64,000 nt of DNA from Melanopsichium pennsylvanicum (taxonomy: Eukaryota; Basidiomycota; Ustilaginomycetes; Ustilaginales), in contig OAPG01000002.1 in NCBI GenBank assembly GCA_900208305.1, positions 620,001-684,000 on the forward strand, in the 5' to 3' direction. The notes beneath the pieces are model-generated. The model ran no database searches. It saw only the letters and a list, made by a program, of their open reading frames with translations, and was not told the origin of the DNA. Positions 26,954 through 42,383 of this stretch are shown here, piece by piece; position 1 is the first letter of the stretch; every line of letters begins with the position of its first letter. The position numbers and the translations under genes were made by a program.

Positions 26954-29900
26954 CGTAGAAGGTAAATTGTCGAGGAGACGTAAGGTAGGGGATGGTGATG
27001 TCGGCGGGAGGTAAGTAGTGTGTCGTGTTTGCGAGATGTTGAGAGGTAAAGAACGTGAAGGAGCGGTTCGAATAGGAGATGCTTCAAGGCAACCGTCGAG
27101 TGCCAGACTTTTGAGGTCGCGGAAGCAGGGACTGGAGAGGTTAGAGATGATGGTGGAGGGAAGATCGGTATAGCGAATGAAGTTTGGGAGTTAGGGACAA
27201 GATCTGGGAGGGTCGGAGGATGAAAGGGGAGGATTGGCGATTCTATGAAAGAAGTGGGCGGATGATCCTAAGAAAAGCTTTGGGCAGACAAACAAACACG
27301 AAGGCGGCGTGGATAGATTGGAAATGTTTAACGGAACAGTGTTTATTCAAATCCAGGCACGAGGTCTCAACTTAATCTTTGGACACCTTGGTTTAAAAAA
27401 ATGGGGTGCTTGCCGCCCACCGTGGGATAGTCCCAATCAGCGACGGCATTTCCGTTGGCGGCCTATGTGTGTGCCCTCCCTCCGATTTCTTTTCTCATAC
27501 CACTGTAGACAATTATGAAAGCATCAGCTTAAGGCGTTGGAATCGAGGGGACCTCGAGCTCGACCAACAGAGGTCAGGTGGACGTTGCTTGTACAGTGTA
27601 TAGATGATTAGCATTGCGTCAGGCTCAAAGAGGCCGAATGAGCAGGCGGCGCACAATCATGCCGTGCGAAGGCAGCTTCACGCAGATAAGGCGAGCTCTG
27701 TTTGGGCTGCGGAAAATCGTGCCTGACAGTAGAGGCGATTTGGCGAGCAGTGTGTTTATCTGGTTGTGCGGCGCTTGTTTAGGACGACTCGGATTTCCCG
27801 TCATATAGCCTCTCCTTGTTGAAGAACCTCCCAGGGAATCACGAAGAGGCAGACACTGAATTGTTGTGGATTACTGTCAGGGTTTCCGTTTGAGAGCCGC
27901 GGAGCAACAGGAACATGCAAGCAAAGCAGAATGTTCTCTCTTGAGAAGTGAGTCCAATCATGCAGCCGCGCGTGATGCTCATGTCCTCATCGCTCTTCTC
28001 AGACTGTCTGAGCCCCACAGCAACTCAGGGGCCTGGGAGGACTCGTCGATCAAAGATTCAGAGATCGACGGTACGGAACAGTAAACATGCGCACGCTGGA
28101 CACGCTCGGACACCTCACTGTTGGTCATCGTAGGGATGCCGCCGCTAGACTAGTGAACTTCGAAGAGCATGCCATCTGATCGGGACAAGACAAGGAGCCG
28201 GACTCCAAAAGACATCCAGAGGTTTCAACGACAATGAGATGCAAAGGACCACACAAGGCTTCTTGTTGCGGTGCAAATCCCGCTTGCGAACCAGCTCTAT
28301 GTTGACTGAGAAGACAGGTGTGATCTACGAGAAGCATCAAACTGACTTTCTGCTGTCATGCTCCAAATCTGTACAGAGTGAGCCACTGGAGCTGTCAAAA
28401 GCCTGTTGGTGTCACCGGCTTCGTGCAGGTTGCCCAGCGGCGGACGCGGCCGCCGAGCGGCTCGTATGATTTTGCATGTGCGCCCTTTTTCGATTTGAAT
28501 TTTCTTAAAGTTAGGCTCGGCATCGAACTGGAAACAATCAGAGCATGCAGTTTTGACTTCCATTCTTGCTGTACCCGAAGGTTTCCTTTGCTTCTTTCTT
28601 CAAGTTGCTCGACGGCCAACACCTCTTGAGGATCGCCCCAATTAGGTAGAGTTGGGCATCCCTCGTGCGACTTTCCATAGGATCAGCACTGCTGCATCCC
28701 ACACCCTTGTCATCAAGCCTCCTGCTCACAACCACAAGATCCATGCACTGCACATCACGATGTACCGTTGCGGCACTGTGGTAATTTATCTGCTTCAATG
28801 TATACGGCTGATGTTGCCGAGGCACTGGTAAGCAATTGCCTCTTTTGGCGGCGACTCGCAAGCTGAATTCGCATTGGATTTGGATTGCCAACGCAGGGTG
28901 CGTCGATCCTCAAAGTTACCGACGTGCCTATCCTGGTTTCGGCAACTTTCAACATCTCGTGTGCAGGACTCTCGCGAGGAGACTGCCGTCGGAAACATAG
29001 ATTCTCTAGTCTGGTCGCAAGCGAGAGTAAGACGGCCAACAACTCGAGGTCGATGCTTTTTTCGCTTTACCGTTTCTCGCAAAGGAAATGAAGTGGCTTC
29101 CTTCGCAGAAATAGTATCTTTATCACGCGCGAAGCCGACTCTCTCTGTGTCCCTTTTGAGTCGATCTTCGATGCTTTGTTTGTATCATGCCTGCAGGCGG
29201 GATCCAGAATGAGGCAGCTCAAAGTAGTGTTTGGCGAAGCTTTGATCTCAGCACAAACATCGAAACAGAAGGTGGGTCTGACAGAGGATCGGGAATCTAT
29301 CGGCTTCTGGAAGTTGATACGTACAAGCTCAGTGACTCCCCATAGCTTTGAGTCCAGCTGGGCAGTCTTGAGGTTTGACGCGGGGCGACGTCGGTTAGCA
29401 GCCTGTTCTCGAAATCGAGATCAACTCGTCTGAATTTGAGGCAATACCCTCGTTTTCTTCTCGATTCGCCTGTTGGTTCCATCAGTCGCTCTTGCGCTTC
29501 TGGTCAGTCGGCAAGCTTATGTAGACGACCTCCAGGAGAGCATGGACAAAGCCAAATTCGGATCGCCCGACTCTTCGATCCCGATGAAGCGCTTGTATAC
29601 GCTCGGGCATCTCTAACATCTCTGACTTCCTCTCACTCCTCGTGGTCCGAATCATTGAGGAAGCCAACACGATACGAACTCAGCCCAGGTCGGTGAAGCC
29701 GAAGGAAGCAGGCGATGGAAGCATGCCTGGATTCATCGACAAAGTGACATGTCGTTAAAAGAGTGAAGGGTTGAGGCACAGGCACGCATCGCTTCGGTGT
29801 GTGTTCCTGTATTTTGAGTTCCTAGCCAGCATTCAAGAGTTACCAAAGCTGGCTCACAAGCATCATGTGATTGCATGGTTGAATCGACGAGATCGTGTCC

Positions 29901-30701
29901 GATCATACTGCGTGACCCGATAATATCAGGGACCTTCGCCGAGTGTCCGGCTTGCAGGGGATGGCTAACGAGGCGAGAAATCGAAAGACAGAATTTTTGT
30001 GCGGATAGGCCTTAGAGAATTGAGTGCGTCCTCAAAAAAGCACCTTTACGGATCCCCAAACAAGAAGAGGGGTCGACGAAAAGGAGACATTCTCCGGCCT
30101 GCTCATGGCCCTTGATTCAGCCGTCGGCAGACAAACCGACTGCAGCGTCGGTCAACCAAAGAGTGCTTCTTTGATCCAGATAAGCTGCACATTATTGGTG
30201 TTCAGATGCGCACATGAGGGGTCTGTTCAGGCAAATTTTGATTGCGTTCAAGCCAATTTGCTCGGTTAGTGCGGATTTCGCTAATTGCAACACCACAGCC
30301 CGACGCGAGGAGAAAGGGAAAGTTGCATTCACGTCCAAATCTGCCATTTTTCATTGGCCCTCTCCAGCAATTTTGTTCCGCCCAGATGACCGAGTCAAAA
30401 CCCAAAAAAAAAAAAAAAAAAAATCGAGCAAGAAGAAAGTCCTTACAAAAATTTCAACTGCTCGCACAGACGATAAATTTTCTACTTTGCCCGACGAAGC
30501 TGTCTGCTGCTGCACATCACCTCCATCCTTCTCCGGTTCAAGATCAGTCTCCCCGGCTCGATTGGCACAGACTCGCAGATCCCTAGCTTCATCGGAAGCT
30601 TCCCGACGAGGAAGAAACCTTTCCCACGCCCACCACCAGCCCTTCCTCCCTATTTGCCGTCACCTCTCCCCGAAATCCATCATACAGACGCTAGGTCAAC
30701 C
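26954..30701. other. gene-poor region of 3.7 kb
   Basis: I find no open frame with a recognisable domain. A 20-A run (30404-30423) lies in the leader of the ATIC gene, followed by a CT-rich stretch up to its ATG. The 26954-27200 part is the promoter of the secreted protein. The rest may hold spliced or non-coding transcripts I cannot see. Confidence 0.4.
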
Positions 30702-32507
30702 ATGTCTGCCTCTCAACCCACCGCCATCCTGTCGGTCTACGACAAGACCGGTCTCCTTGACCTCGCCAAGGGTCTCCACTCTCTTGGCGTCCGTCTTCTC
30801 GGCTCAGGTGGCACCGCCAAGCTCGTTCGTGAGGCTGGCCTCCCTATCGGAGATGTATCAGACATCACCAAGGCCCCCGAAATGCTCGGCGGCCGAGTCA
30901 AGACCCTCCACCCCGCTGTTCACGGTGGTATTCTCGCCCAGACCGGCAAGGCATCCGACGTCGAGGATCTCAAAGCTCAGAGCATCGAACCCATCGATGT
31001 CGTGGTTTGCAACCTCTACCCCTTTGAAGATACCATCGCAAAGGAGCCACAGCCTACCATCGCCCAAGCTACTGAAGAGGTTGACATCGGCGGCGTCACC
31101 CTTCTTCGTGCTGCTGCCAAGAACCACGAGCGAGTCTGGGTCTTGAGCGATCCCAAGGACTACACAAAGTTCCTCGACAACTACGCATCGAAAGATGCTG
31201 AGGCTGCCAAGGCCAACCGAAACGTCTTGGCCGTCAAGGCCTTCAGCCAGACCGCCCACTACGACGAGGCTATCAGCAACTACTACCGTCAGCAGTACGC
31301 CTCTCTCGCCTCCAAGTCTACCGACGTCGTTCAGCAACTTCCCCTCCGATACGGTGCCAACCCTCACCAGAGGCCCGCTCAAGCATTTGTCACCAATGGC
31401 GAGATGCCTGTCAAGGCCCTCTGTGGTTCGCCTGGATACATCAACTTCCTCGACTCCCTAAACGCATGGGCCCTCGTCCGCGAGCTCGCTGAGGCCACAG
31501 GTCTTCCCGCAGCTGCCTCGTTCAAGCACGTCTCCCCTGCAGGTGCCGCTGTCGGCGTGCCGCTCAGCGAGGTTGAGGCCAAGGCTTTCTTCGTAGACGA
31601 TCTTGGACAGCTTTCTGGCTTGGCTTCTGCATACGCTCGTGCCCGTGGCGCCGACCGTATGTCGAGCTTCGGTGACTTTATAGGTCTCTCGCACCCCGTT
31701 GATGTCCAGACTGCCAAGATCATCTCTCGTGAGGTCTCTGATGGTGTCATTGCCCCATCATACGAGCCCGAGGCTCTCGAGATCCTGTCCAAGAAGAAGG
31801 GCGGCAAATACTGCGTCCTTCAAATCGACCCCCAGTTTCAGCCTTCCGACGTCGAGACTCGTACCGTCTACGGTGTGCAGCTCCAGCAGCGTCGAAACGA
31901 TGTCAAGATCACCAAGGATCTCTTCACCAACATCGTTTCCGAGAACAAGGAGGTTCCCGAGGGTTCCCAGCTCGACTTGGTGGTCGCCACTCTCGCCTTG
32001 AAGTACACCCAGTCCAACTCGGTCTGCTACGCCAAGAACGGTCAAATCTTCGGTCTCGGTGCTGGTCAGCAGTCCCGTATTCACTGCACCCGATTGGCGG
32101 GAAGCAAGACGGACAACTTCTGGCTTCGTCAGCATCCCCGCGTCCTTTCTCTGCCTTTCAAGAAGGGTACCAAGCGCCCCGAGAAGTCCAACGCTATTGA
32201 CCTCTTCGTCGAGGGAACCGAGAACCTATCAGCTGAGGAGAAGGCCGAGTGGGAGGCCGTGTTCGAACAGGTGCCTGCTGCCCTCAGTGCTGAGGAGAGG
32301 AAAGAGCATGCCGACAAGTTGACCGGTGTCGTTTGCGCAAGTGACGCCTTCTTCCCCTTCCCTGACAATGTCCACCGAGCCAAGCGAAGCGGCACCAGCT
32401 TCATTGTCGCCCCAGGAGGATCGGTGATGGACGAAGCTTGCGTGGCCACAGCCAACAAGTACAACATGGTCGTTGTCAGGACCAACCTTCGTCTCTTCCA
32501 TCACTGA
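30702..32507 (+). CDS. ADE17: bifunctional AICAR transformylase / IMP cyclohydrolase (ATIC)
   Basis: 601 residues, intron-free, starting at [20 protein letters not shown] (an earlier in-frame ATG at 30654 would add 16 unrelated residues). The N-terminal IMP cyclohydrolase (MGS-like) domain shows [24 protein letters not shown] and [14 protein letters not shown]. The C-terminal AICAR transformylase domain shows [51 protein letters not shown] and the closing RTNLRLFHH. It catalyses the last two steps of de novo purine synthesis, AICAR to FAICAR (formyl from 10-formyl-tetrahydrofolate) and then ring closure to IMP, in the cytosol. Length and motifs are those of a complete active enzyme. The downstream neighbour DLD1 converges on it (225 bp between stops). 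Confidence 0.96.
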   Translation: MSASQPTAILSVYDKTGLLDLAKGLHSLGVRLLGSGGTAKLVREAGLPIGDVSDITKAPEMLGGRVKTLHPAVHGGILAQTGKASDVEDLKAQSIEPIDVVVCNLYPFEDTIAKEPQPTIAQATEEVDIGGVTLLRAAAKNHERVWVLSDPKDYTKFLDNYASKDAEAAKANRNVLAVKAFSQTAHYDEAISNYYRQQYASLASKSTDVVQQLPLRYGANPHQRPAQAFVTNGEMPVKALCGSPGYINFLDSLNAWALVRELAEATGLPAAASFKHVSPAGAAVGVPLSEVEAKAFFVDDLGQLSGLASAYARARGADRMSSFGDFIGLSHPVDVQTAKIISREVSDGVIAPSYEPEALEILSKKKGGKYCVLQIDPQFQPSDVETRTVYGVQLQQRRNDVKITKDLFTNIVSENKEVPEGSQLDLVVATLALKYTQSNSVCYAKNGQIFGLGAGQQSRIHCTRLAGSKTDNFWLRQHPRVLSLPFKKGTKRPEKSNAIDLFVEGTENLSAEEKAEWEAVFEQVPAALSAEERKEHADKLTGVVCASDAFFPFPDNVHRAKRSGTSFIVAPGGSVMDEACVATANKYNMVVVRTNLRLFHH

Positions 32508-32732
32508 GTTTCAGTCCTGATTCTGGGGTTTTTCAACTCACGCTCATAGCTCAACGCTTTGATCTTCACCGTTCTCCCTTGTCCCCTTTCTCGCTTTTGT
32601 CTAGTTCAACACATGCATTACAGTTTCGTCGTCTCTTCCATCATCACAAAGTTTGTGTGCATGCGCAGTGACTCTTGCGATTGTCTTTGTTCTGCCCTCT
32701 ACGATACATACGCCTTGGACTGCTTGCCAAGT

Positions 32733-34526
32733 CTAGCGAGAAGGAGTGAATTCGGGAGTGGGATACAGCTTTCCAGGATTCAGCAGGTTCTTCGGATCCA
32801 GAGCCAATTTAATCGCCTTCATGACTCGGATCGTGCCACCGGGCAGCTCTTTCTCCAGATAATCGATCTTGCCCATCCCGACGCCGTGCTCACCCGTACA
32901 GGTACCTTGTAGCTTCTGCGCTCTCTCACACAGCCTGCCTACCACCTCTGTTGTGATCCTGGCCTGCTCTGGATCGTCTGCTTTGAACGGAATCAGTGCG
33001 TGGAAGTTTCCATCACCAGCATGTCCCACAATCGCCGTTCCGGTCAATCCTGACTTTTGGAAATCCTCCTGAGACTCTCTGACCAACCTCGGAAGCGCTG
33101 AGATTGGAACACATACGTCGGTGGTCCAAATTTTAACGCCGGGTGCTTCGTTACACGAGGCGACCGCCCACAAAGCCGCTTTACGACCTTCCCAGATCTT
33201 GGCAGCCTTGACTTTGTCCGTTTCAAACTCGACACTCTCCTTCTTGGCGCCGTATTTGACACTGGCTCGTGTGATGGCTTCCTTGGCTTCAGCAACGGCA
33301 GCTTCACCACCAGAGAGCTTAAAAAAGAGCGAGTCCATTTCGTGGTAAGTCCTGCCGCAGAGGTTGCTCTGATTAATGCTCTGAATCATTTTGTAGTCGA
33401 GCAGCTCTATGCATTGAACGGGGATGCCGGAGAGGAGGATCTCGTTGACGGTTTGAGATGCTGCCTCGACATTCGGAAAGGATGCCACAGCTACGGCATC
33501 AGCGGGCATCTTTGGAGCCAAACGCACAGTCGCTTCGGTGACGATGCCGAGGGTTCCTTCGGCTCCGACGATGATCTTGCCTATATCGAACCCAGCAGAG
33601 GACTTACGGGCTCGTCCACCACCACGGGTGGAAATCACCTCCCCGTTAGCAAGGACAATCTGCATGTCCAAAAAGTGCTCACCTCGAGCAGTACCATAGC
33701 GAACAGCGTTGGTACCCGAGCAGCCGGTGCCAATCATACCACCAATGGTCGCGCCCGGCCCTGGGTCCAGCGGGAAGAAAAGTTGATCACCATGCGTGTC
33801 ACAATACCTGTTGATGGTTTCCCAGCCTATACCAGCTTGTACGACCATGTCACCATCCTCTGGGTGGTACGCAAGCACCTTGTCCATCCGACTGAGATCA
33901 ATGCTGATACCTGCAAAAGGCGCAATGTAGTGGCCTTCGAGACTTGTTCCACCCGAAAAGGGGATGATTGGCATTCTGTATTTATTTGCAATGCGCACTA
34001 CTGCCTGCACATCCAGCGTGTCCCGAACATAGACTACAACGGAAGGCTTGGTGCCTTCAGAGGAGCTTCGACGACCGTTCTCGTCCAACCCGCGACGTTC
34101 GAGCTCGTCCTCATCGGTAGTGACCCAATCTGCCCATTCCTCGCCTTGGGAGGTGAAGTAGGATCTGAGTTCAAAGATGGCTGCTTCGAAGTCAGCCTTT
34201 GTGCCATAGCTGAAAGGGAGTTGCGGATCGGTGTAAGTGTAGCAAGCGGATGTAGTAGTGGAAGGGACGCTGTCGAGGTTGAGCTTGGTGCTGCTGTTAC
34301 TGGATTGTCGAGATAGGTAGTAAGCGTTGGCGCCCAAACCAATTGCTAGGAGGGCGAGAGCGAGGTTGGGAGAGCTCGAAGCCTTAGGAGCGGTGACACC
34401 TGCTGAGGTGGAGCTGTTCTGACGACGAGCTGAGGAATACAAAATTTGGCGTAAAGGCGTAGTGGTATTAAAGTGGCTGCGAGCCACTGTCAAGGCTCGC
34501 GACGTGATGCGATGTGTCGATGTCAT
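32733..34526 (-). CDS. DLD1: D-lactate dehydrogenase (cytochrome), mitochondrial
   Basis: 597 residues from the ATG at 34526; an in-frame ATG at 34607 adds 27 residues but masks the mitochondrial presequence. MTSTHRITSRALTVARSHFN is Arg/Ser/Thr-rich and amphipathic, followed by a hydrophobic segment (NLALALLAIGLGANAYYLS), as in inner-membrane enzymes. The FAD-binding PCMH domain shows PIIPFSGGTSLEGHYIAPFA, DPGPGATIGGMIGTGCSGTN, RKSSAGFDIGKIIVGAEGTL and GIVTEATVRL. The C-terminal FAD-oxidase domain shows AIVGHAGDGNFHALIPF and CTGEHGVGMGKIDYLEKE, and the protein ends LLNPGKLYPTPEF. It oxidises D-lactate to pyruvate and passes electrons to cytochrome c. A glycolate-oxidising relative is possible, but the overall match to fungal Dld1 is close. 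Confidence 0.93.
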   Translation of the reverse strand: MTSTHRITSRALTVARSHFNTTTPLRQILYSSARRQNSSTSAGVTAPKASSSPNLALALLAIGLGANAYYLSRQSSNSSTKLNLDSVPSTTTSACYTYTDPQLPFSYGTKADFEAAIFELRSYFTSQGEEWADWVTTDEDELERRGLDENGRRSSSEGTKPSVVVYVRDTLDVQAVVRIANKYRMPIIPFSGGTSLEGHYIAPFAGISIDLSRMDKVLAYHPEDGDMVVQAGIGWETINRYCDTHGDQLFFPLDPGPGATIGGMIGTGCSGTNAVRYGTARGEHFLDMQIVLANGEVISTRGGGRARKSSAGFDIGKIIVGAEGTLGIVTEATVRLAPKMPADAVAVASFPNVEAASQTVNEILLSGIPVQCIELLDYKMIQSINQSNLCGRTYHEMDSLFFKLSGGEAAVAEAKEAITRASVKYGAKKESVEFETDKVKAAKIWEGRKAALWAVASCNEAPGVKIWTTDVCVPISALPRLVRESQEDFQKSGLTGTAIVGHAGDGNFHALIPFKADDPEQARITTEVVGRLCERAQKLQGTCTGEHGVGMGKIDYLEKELPGGTIRVMKAIKLALDPKNLLNPGKLYPTPEFTPSR

Positions 34527-35132
34527 CTTGTGTCTTAAGTTTCGTTGGATGTCGAAGGGGTGCGAGAAGGGATGCAAGAACAAGAAAAGTCGGCAAGCCT
34601 CGAGCAAGCCAAGTCTGGTCTACTTTCACGTAGTCGCTTGTGATCTTGATGATGTCTGACCTCACGAGAGACTTTAGACTGAAAAGGGCATAAAAGCGTT
34701 GTGTGTTTCGGCTTTGCTGCTGTGCTAAGCGAACGATTGGCTTTCCCCGCGCTCAGAGGGATATCTTGATCCGAAGCTCGGCCATTAAATTCCCGTTCAA
34801 GAGACCGTCCACGCTCTAACAAATCATATTTTTCCAGGCACTAAACGAGGATCGTCGTTCCAAATCCCGACGCAGGTCCTGTTCTGACTTGGTTCCAATT
34901 CAAGCTTTTGCAGCTTTTAATCCACTCATCACTCCACACTCGGATTCTCGTTGTTAATCTTGTCGATCTAGGCACTCTTAACCCAGATTAGGTGCCTGTT
35001 TCAAACCACACTGTAGATCGACCTCTCAGCTTGCAAGAATGCGAATGCAGTATGAGGTATTTCTTGATCTCAAGCATGACAGTCGGACGCATATGCCAAG
35101 GCGATGATGCTGTTTACAAGGGATGGGGTGGT
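34527..35132. other. intergenic, DLD1 upstream region
   Basis: About 600 bp between the DLD1 start and the 3' end of the PBDC1-type gene, both on the minus strand. No gene was recognised; it probably contains the DLD1 promoter. Confidence 0.4.
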
Positions 35133-35927
35133 TTACTTGGAGCTCTGAGCGGTCTTGTTGGCCTTCTCCCTGGCGGCCTCCTTCTGGGCTTTTTCGTAGA
35201 CCCAGTCGTTGAGGCCACGTCGGCAACGTGCAATCTCGTAGACATAGAATTGCAATCGCGTGACAAAGGTGGTGTTGAACTGGGTGTACTCGTCGGTGGC
35301 GTCGGTTCGGATGAGCGTTCCAAAGTTGTAATCGGCGACTGAACGAACAAAGCGGAATGATGAGATTGCAAGTATGAGGAGGAGGGCAATTTGTCAGTCT
35401 GCCATTGCTTGTTATCTCTTGACTTTTGGTGACGAACCGATGCGTGATTGCTGATGCGGCACAGCTTTGTTCTTTGCGAATGCTGCTTCGAAGCTCACCC
35501 TTGTTCTCGTACTTGTTAATGAAACCCCTCCACTTTTCCTTGCCGGCAGGGCTCTTCATGGCCTCCTCGTCAATCTTAAGCACCGACTTGGGGTCGGAAG
35601 ACTCTGAGAACTCGGGAAAAGTGGCTTGAAAGTCTTCGTACATCTCATCGTCGAGCCTGTCGGGTGGAGGATGGTCAAGAATAGGCAGAAGCAAGGCAAG
35701 ACACGGAGGTCGTCAGCAATCGTCTGTAAGACGGACATGGCCACAAGTAGGTATGAGGGCTGCGTTGGCGAGACTGGAACTCGCTTTGTCAATCGAAGAG
35801 TGGAAGGTTTGATCTTCTCCAAGAGGTTCCAGTAGGTCTGAGCATGCTCGACACATCGGACGGCCATTTGCTTCTCGATTTCGGGCAGGTTCTGCGCCTT
35901 GTTGGCGTCAAAGGTTGCAGTCGACAT
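35133..35927 (-). CDS. PBDC1: PBDC1-family protein (polysaccharide-biosynthesis-domain protein 1; yeast YPL225W type), three exons
   Basis: Coding join on the minus strand: 35927-35785, 35656-35499, 35338-35133; 507 nt, 168 residues. It starts MSTATFDANKAQNLPEIEKQ, then HAQTYWNLLEKIKPSTLRLTK|LDDEMYEDF, KSVLKIDEEAMKSPAGKEKW, VADYNFGTLIRTDATDEYTQ, and ends KANKTAQSSK. The second intron (35339-35498, GTGAGC...TTCAG) is canonical. The first (35657-35784) must use a GC donor (AA|GCGAGT...ACAG), because no GT donor keeps the frame and the conserved LTK-(I/L)DDE junction needs this phase. Family members are small cytosolic or ribosome-associated proteins; the yeast relative has been linked to translation and elongation-factor folding. 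A direct role in polysaccharide synthesis is not established despite the name. Confidence 0.85.
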
Positions 35928-37007
35928 GATGCAGAAAGATTGTCTACGTAGATCCGATAAGGATGATGGTTGCTGCCGAGTTGGATGTGGTGTAAAGCTA
36001 ATAAGAACCGACGTTGAAATGTGAATATGGCCGAAGCACATCCAGAGCTCGACAAGGTGCGTGCGTTGCCGCTCTGGGCGGAGCCGAAATGTGTAAGGCA
36101 TAGCGGCCCAGAAGCACAGCAGCACAACTTGGCAACCCAAGCGAGGCTCGTTCCCGCCACGTCGAAGTTTTGGGCTTTGGCTTTTTCGGTACCTGTCACT
36201 TTGGAAGCTGCACCTGAGACAGTCGGCAAGCGAATTTTACCAAACATGTTAGCAGCAGTGAACAAACAATTGAATTCAAAAGGCGGTCTAACATGCTAAT
36301 TTTTATGGCAGCTCAAGGTAGGGAACAAGAAAGTTTAGGCACACTCGGGGCGGGAAAGTGCATACTTGAATTGCCCGCCTCGGTGAAAAAGTGACAGGCT
36401 CACAACCAAGTAAACGCAGAACAACACCCCGTTAGTTAAGTTGCTCTTAAAAAGCTCAAACTCTCGCCGAGTCCTCATGCATTTCAGCTAACAAATTTAA
36501 ACACGCACAAGCCCGCCTCAGGCATATTGTGCAAGTACAGTAAAGTAAAATTTAAATTACATTACAATTATTACAGTGACATGGCTGGGATACGCCCATG
36601 CACCTCTCACCACCGCATGTCAACTCCGAGAAGATACATACACATACAGTATATCCTTTAACCTGCAGCTTCCTTGAAACTGATCCCTCAGCAACTGCCC
36701 GATCTTAGCTGCAATCTCTCGCACGCGCTGACGCTCAACGTGGTCGGTATCGTGGTAGTACAGTCTAAACTGCTTCTCCCCGTTTTCTGCATATCTTTCA
36801 GCTCCGATACGAATCAAGTTTTCATTCCTGCGACGTTGCCCACCTCAGCAACCGCATTCGTCCTTCCGCCACACGCGCAAGGTGTTGGTTCCTTAGTGTT
36901 GGTCTCCAAGATCCCTTCCACGCATTTCTTCTTCTACCACCACCACCATCCGGTCGACCAAGAGCCAAGCCAATCCCTTTTACACAACCCTCTTTGCACA
37001 CCGCAAC
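35928..37007. promoter_or_regulatory. divergent promoter region (PBDC1-type gene / GDP-mannose transporter)
   Basis: A 1.08-kb stretch between two divergent starts. It has an AT-rich core around 36420-36570 and a CT/CA-rich leader before the transporter. No coding exon was found. Confidence 0.45.
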
Positions 37008-38414
37008 ATGTCTTCGGGCAACAGATCTTTCTTTGCTCCTCAAGAGACGCGAGTCGAGCTTCCACACGGCGCTAGCAATCAGACGCCTGACATCACACGC
37101 CCAGCAAGTCCTTCCGAGAATGAACGCGCCTCTTTCCTCAACGGTGGCGCCAGCAACTCACGAGACGATGCTCGTATGGGCGCCAAGGCCGTCCGTAACG
37201 AAGAAAAGCCTGCAGTTGGCATCTTGGCTCTGGCGCCCATTCTCAGCTACTGTGCAGCCAGTATCACCATGACCGTCGTCAACAAGTTCACCGTCTCCGG
37301 CGCAGGCTTTAACATGAACCTCCTCGTCCTTCTCATCCAGTCTACCGTCGGTGTCACCTGTGTCATGATCGCAGAACGATTTGGTCTAATTCAGCTGCGT
37401 GGCCTCAACAAGAAGGATGCTTGGAACTGGATGCCCCTCAGCACCATGCTCGTGTTCGTCATTTGGACCGGAAGCAAGGCGCTCCAGTACCTCAACATCT
37501 CCGTCTACACCATCTTCAAAAACTTGACCATCATCTTGATCGCCTACGGCGAGGTCATGTGGTTCGGCGGCAAGGTCACAAGGATCGTGCTCTCGAGCTT
37601 CCTGCTCATGGTGCTTTCGTCCGTCATTGCTGCGTGGTCCGACATCTCCAACGTCTTTGCCATTGGCAATCTCTCCATGCCCCACACGCCCGATTCGATC
37701 AGCGGGGGCATGTCCAAGGATCCCGTTACTGGCGCTCTCATTCCCGCCTTCGACCCGCTTCAAGCGGAGAAGGATGCCATCAACGCTCAGATTACTGGTA
37801 CTTCGGCAAACGACGTCATCGAAGGCTTTCAGGGATACGGCCTCCTCTCCAGCGGCTACCTCTGGATGGCTCTCAACTGCATCTGCAGTGCCACCTACGT
37901 CCTGCTCATGCGTAAACGTATCAAGGTCACCGGCTTCAAAGACTGGGATACCATGTTCTACAACAACTTCCTCAGCATCCCCGTCTTGCTCATCATGTCG
38001 CTCCTTGTCGAGGATTGGTCCGCTGCCAATCTGCACAAGAACTTCCCCGACGACAAGCAGACCAAGCTCATCTCGGCCATCGTATTCTCGGGTGCTTGCG
38101 CCATCCTGATCAGCTACACCACTGCTTGGTGCATCCGTGCCACGTCCAGTACCACATATAGCATGGTTGGCGCGCTCAACAAGCTTCCCGTCGCACTCAG
38201 TGGCATGGTCTTCTTCCACGACCCTCCTGTCACTTTCTCGAGCGTCAGCGCCATCACAGTAGGCTTTGTGGCAGGTTGTGTCTATGCGATGGGCAAGAAC
38301 AAGCAGGCCGAGGCGGCCAAGCTCGCCAGCAACTCGTCTGCAAACGGCAGCTCTGGCGTGGCGGGTCCCAAAGAAAGTCTGCCTTTGCATAGCTTGAATG
38401 ACAGGAAACACTAG
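37008..38414 (+). CDS. VRG4: Golgi GDP-mannose transporter (Vrg4/GMT type)
   Basis: 468 residues, intron-free. A polar ~65-residue N terminus precedes about ten membrane segments of the nucleotide-sugar transporter fold ([40 protein letters not shown], and so on). Diagnostic motifs are [13 protein letters not shown] in the middle and GALNKLP (Gly388-Lys392), the GDP-mannose-binding motif of Vrg4. The family exchanges lumenal GMP for cytosolic GDP-mannose in the Golgi, feeding mannosylation of proteins and sphingolipids. A lumenal/loop insert of ~50 residues (after [11 protein letters not shown], with [15 protein letters not shown]) makes it longer than yeast Vrg4 (337 residues), as seen in other basidiomycete forms. 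The start ATG at 37008 is the first in frame. Confidence 0.93.
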   Translation: MSSGNRSFFAPQETRVELPHGASNQTPDITRPASPSENERASFLNGGASNSRDDARMGAKAVRNEEKPAVGILALAPILSYCAASITMTVVNKFTVSGAGFNMNLLVLLIQSTVGVTCVMIAERFGLIQLRGLNKKDAWNWMPLSTMLVFVIWTGSKALQYLNISVYTIFKNLTIILIAYGEVMWFGGKVTRIVLSSFLLMVLSSVIAAWSDISNVFAIGNLSMPHTPDSISGGMSKDPVTGALIPAFDPLQAEKDAINAQITGTSANDVIEGFQGYGLLSSGYLWMALNCICSATYVLLMRKRIKVTGFKDWDTMFYNNFLSIPVLLIMSLLVEDWSAANLHKNFPDDKQTKLISAIVFSGACAILISYTTAWCIRATSSTTYSMVGALNKLPVALSGMVFFHDPPVTFSSVSAITVGFVAGCVYAMGKNKQAEAAKLASNSSANGSSGVAGPKESLPLHSLNDRKH

Positions 38415-41922
<3,508 letters not shown>

Positions 41923-42383
41923 ATTGTCGTAGCTTAGATACTTTTGTTCCTTTTAGTTCATGTCGAGAAAAACGAGATAAGATCAATGTGATTCCTGTTC
42001 CGTCTTTGATTCGCTCTCAGTCATTGGTGAATGTGTCGCTTTCCATCAGAGACAGGTTCTTTTGCAGGTTGGAGAGATGCCGACGTCAGTCATCATGAGG
42101 TCTAAAGAGGGACGGACACAGAGCGATGAAAGTCCTGGATGATCAGAACTGCGTTTCAAGTGTTTAAGATACAAGATTCAGTTGGTTCTGAAGATGAAGT
42201 GATGTAGGGTTGATAGGGTATCCAACGCTTTCGACGAACAAGAGGATTGATCGAGTGTGGTTTGTGGAAAGTTGCGAAGGGAGAGAAACAGGGGTTTGTT
42301 CCCATTCTGGCCCTGCGAATAGTGCAATGGTTCAATGATGTTGAATGAGCTAAAGGCCGGAGGGTTTGGTCGGATCAGGGCTT
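41923..42383. other. 3' intergenic region between CDC48 and SHR3
   Basis: 461 bp between convergent genes. No gene was seen. Confidence 0.45.

Noticed and set aside
26954..30701. Several frames of 60-112 codons in the gene-poor region
   Set aside because: Overlap each other on both strands, lack domains and good start contexts.
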